Below are positions 6,937 to 7,659 of a DNA stretch of 7,659 nt, piece by piece; within the stretch, counting starts at the first letter, position 1, and each line of letters starts with the position of its first letter. A program made the position numbers and the translations under genes. The notes under the pieces were generated by a model that saw nothing but the letters and a program-made list of their open reading frames with translations, ran no database searches and was not told where the DNA came from. Source of the stretch: an uncultured bacterium (GTDB lineage: Bacteria; Gemmatimonadota; Gemmatimonadetes; Palauibacterales; KS3-K002). The stretch is from assembly GCA_947581845.1 (NCBI GenBank), contig CANPVY010000252.1, positions 1 through 7,659 of the forward strand, given 5' to 3'.

Positions 6937-7208
6937 ATCCAGGTACGTGTACGTTATCGTGAGGATCGAGATCGATGCCGGTTATCTAGGCGAGGCGCTC
7001 TCCCGAGCCGATTGCGCATTAGGCGCCGATGCGGCGCGTTCTCTACGCCGAGGGCGGCCGGCTGCGCAGCTTGGTCAAGATCTGTTTTAACGACCACGCC
7101 ATCCGCTACCTTGAAGGTGGGGCGGAGACCGGCGTCAAGCCCGGCGACGAGATCCAAATCGTACACTCGATCGCCGGCGCCGTTGCCACCGCGCTTGGAG
7201 TGGGACAA
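6937..7208 (+). pseudogene. Broken MoaD/ThiS-like ubiquitin-fold sulfur carrier, reading into moeB
   Basis: From the ATG at 7029, 60 codons in the moeB frame read MRRVLYAEGG, then RLRSLVKICFNDHAIRYLEG, then KPGDEIQIVHSIAGA. This matches the C-terminal half of MoaD/CysO-type carriers, which commonly show GRLR-FVN, ND-DIR-L-G, GDE-I-IVPAIAGG. The expected N-terminal half is not in that frame; a TAG at 7020 closes it. Pieces that look right occur in other frames: IQVRVRYR from 6937, and IEIDAGYLGEAL (6965-7000). Two frame changes and a deletion would explain the layout. The C-terminal Gly-Gly that must be free for adenylylation is Gly-Ala (GGC GCC, one base from GGC GGC) and is not followed by a stop; the frame continues AVATALGVGQ into the adenylyltransferase. 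It could be a decayed gene, a truncated fused domain, or an assembly error; the C-terminal likeness is firm, the N-terminal pieces are inference. Confidence 0.6.
7197..7200 (+). promoter_or_regulatory. Ribosome binding site for the GTG start of moeB
   Basis: GGAG (in TTGGAG) lies 8 nt before the GTG at 7209, inside the end of the carrier-like frame. It supports independent initiation of the adenylyltransferase and so argues that the upstream carrier frame need not be part of the protein. Confidence 0.6.
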
Positions 7209-7659
7209 GTGGAACTCACACCGGACGAGATCCGACGCTACGCCCGGCACATCGTCATGCCGGAGGTGGGGCTTGAAGGGCAGAAGAGGCTCAAACAGGC
7301 CCGCGTACTCCTCGTTGGGGCTGGTGGCCTCGGCTCGCCCGCATCGCTCTATCTGGCCGCTGCAGGCGTCGGCACGATCGGGCTGGTAGACTTCGACGCC
7401 GTTGAGTTCAGCAACCTCCAGCGGCAGATCATCCACGGCACCAGGGATGTAGGACGCTCGAAGCTGGACTCGGCGCGGGACCGCCTGCTCGACGTGAACC
7501 CCGAGATCACCATCGAGGGCCATCAGGTCCGGCTGCGCTCCGACAACGCGCTGGAGATCCTGGGCCGTTACGACGTGATCGTCGACGCAAGCGACAACTT
7601 CCCAACCCGCTATCTCGTCAACGACGCCTGCGTGTTGCTCGACAAGCCTAACGTCTACG
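7209..7659 (+). CDS. moeB: MoeB/ThiF-type E1-like adenylyltransferase, N-terminal part (cut by window edge)
   Basis: The 150 codons visible begin with the canonical ELTPDEIRRYARHIVMPEVG helix. The Rossmann nucleotide-binding loop GAGGLGS follows (37-43), then VDFDAVEFSNLQRQ with D61 and R72, K85, and D129 in VDASDNFPTRY. These are each one position before E. coli MoeB D62, R73, K86 and D130, so ATP binding and carrier adenylylation residues are intact. The enzyme activates the C-terminal glycine of a MoaD- or ThiS-type carrier with ATP for sulfur transfer, in molybdopterin, thiamine or cysteine synthesis. Which pathway cannot be told: zinc cysteines and any C-terminal rhodanese domain would lie beyond the edge. 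GTG at 7209 is chosen for its ribosome site and family N-terminus; an ATG at 7029 in the same frame would add a half ubiquitin-like domain. Confidence 0.88.
   Translation, partial: MELTPDEIRRYARHIVMPEVGLEGQKRLKQARVLLVGAGGLGSPASLYLAAAGVGTIGLVDFDAVEFSNLQRQIIHGTRDVGRSKLDSARDRLLDVNPEITIEGHQVRLRSDNALEILGRYDVIVDASDNFPTRYLVNDACVLLDKPNVY

Noticed and set aside
6934..7389. Plus-strand 151-codon frame starting with IQVRVRYR
   Set aside because: Only its first few residues resemble a carrier beta strand; the rest is Arg-rich noise overlapping moeB in the wrong frame. The opening is noted under the carrier remnant instead.
6954..7523. Minus-strand 189-codon frame across the carrier remnant and moeB
   Set aside because: Opposite strand to MoeB, whose catalytic residues are all in register on the plus strand; the minus-strand product shows no family features.
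1..7659. tRNA, rRNA, CRISPR array, insertion sequence or prophage signs
   Set aside because: Nothing of the kind was found on reading: no direct-repeat arrays, no transposase or integrase motifs, no tRNA-like cloverleaf sequence noticed.

Overview
The window is GC-rich bacterial chromosome (above 60% GC by eye), densely coding, with no RNA genes, insertion sequences or CRISPR. A PorX-type response regulator, a GWxTD-domain TPR protein, an LVIVD-type propeller protein and a TonB protein point to the Bacteroidota/Gemmatimonadota/Acidobacteriota side of the tree. The base composition and protein style fit Gemmatimonadota best, but no 16S or other marker here proves it.

Left two thirds (1-4606, minus strand): a tight four-gene run read from 4606 down to 1. 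The order is a secreted TPR plus GWxTD protein (4606-2405), a secreted or membrane-anchored LVIVD-like propeller protein (2400-1192), a TonB-family energy transducer (1171-497) and the start of a PorX-like response regulator (497 to beyond position 1). Gaps are 4 bp, 20 bp and a 1-bp TGATG overlap, so this is almost certainly one transcript. It combines envelope proteins, an energised inner-membrane link and a cytoplasmic phosphorelay output protein. GWxTD and LVIVD proteins have no well-defined function, so the joint role is inferred.

Centre (4607-4989): a divergent intergenic region with a weak possible minus-strand promoter, a 10-bp palindrome and a probable 44-residue single-pass membrane protein (4823-4957) just upstream of kbl.

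Right third (4823-7659, plus strand): kbl (glycine C-acetyltransferase, PLP enzyme of threonine/glycine metabolism), rpe (ribulose-phosphate 3-epimerase) 9 bp later, a 356-bp stretch without an intact gene, then the first 150 codons of a MoeB/ThiF-type E1-like adenylyltransferase cut by the window edge. The 356-bp stretch holds the clear C-terminal half of a MoaD/ThiS ubiquitin-like sulfur carrier. Its N-terminal half is split over other frames, its terminal Gly-Gly has become Gly-Ala, and it reads in frame without a stop into the adenylyltransferase. This broken or fused carrier, and the GWxTD-LVIVD-TonB-PorX operon, are the two points most worth a second look.
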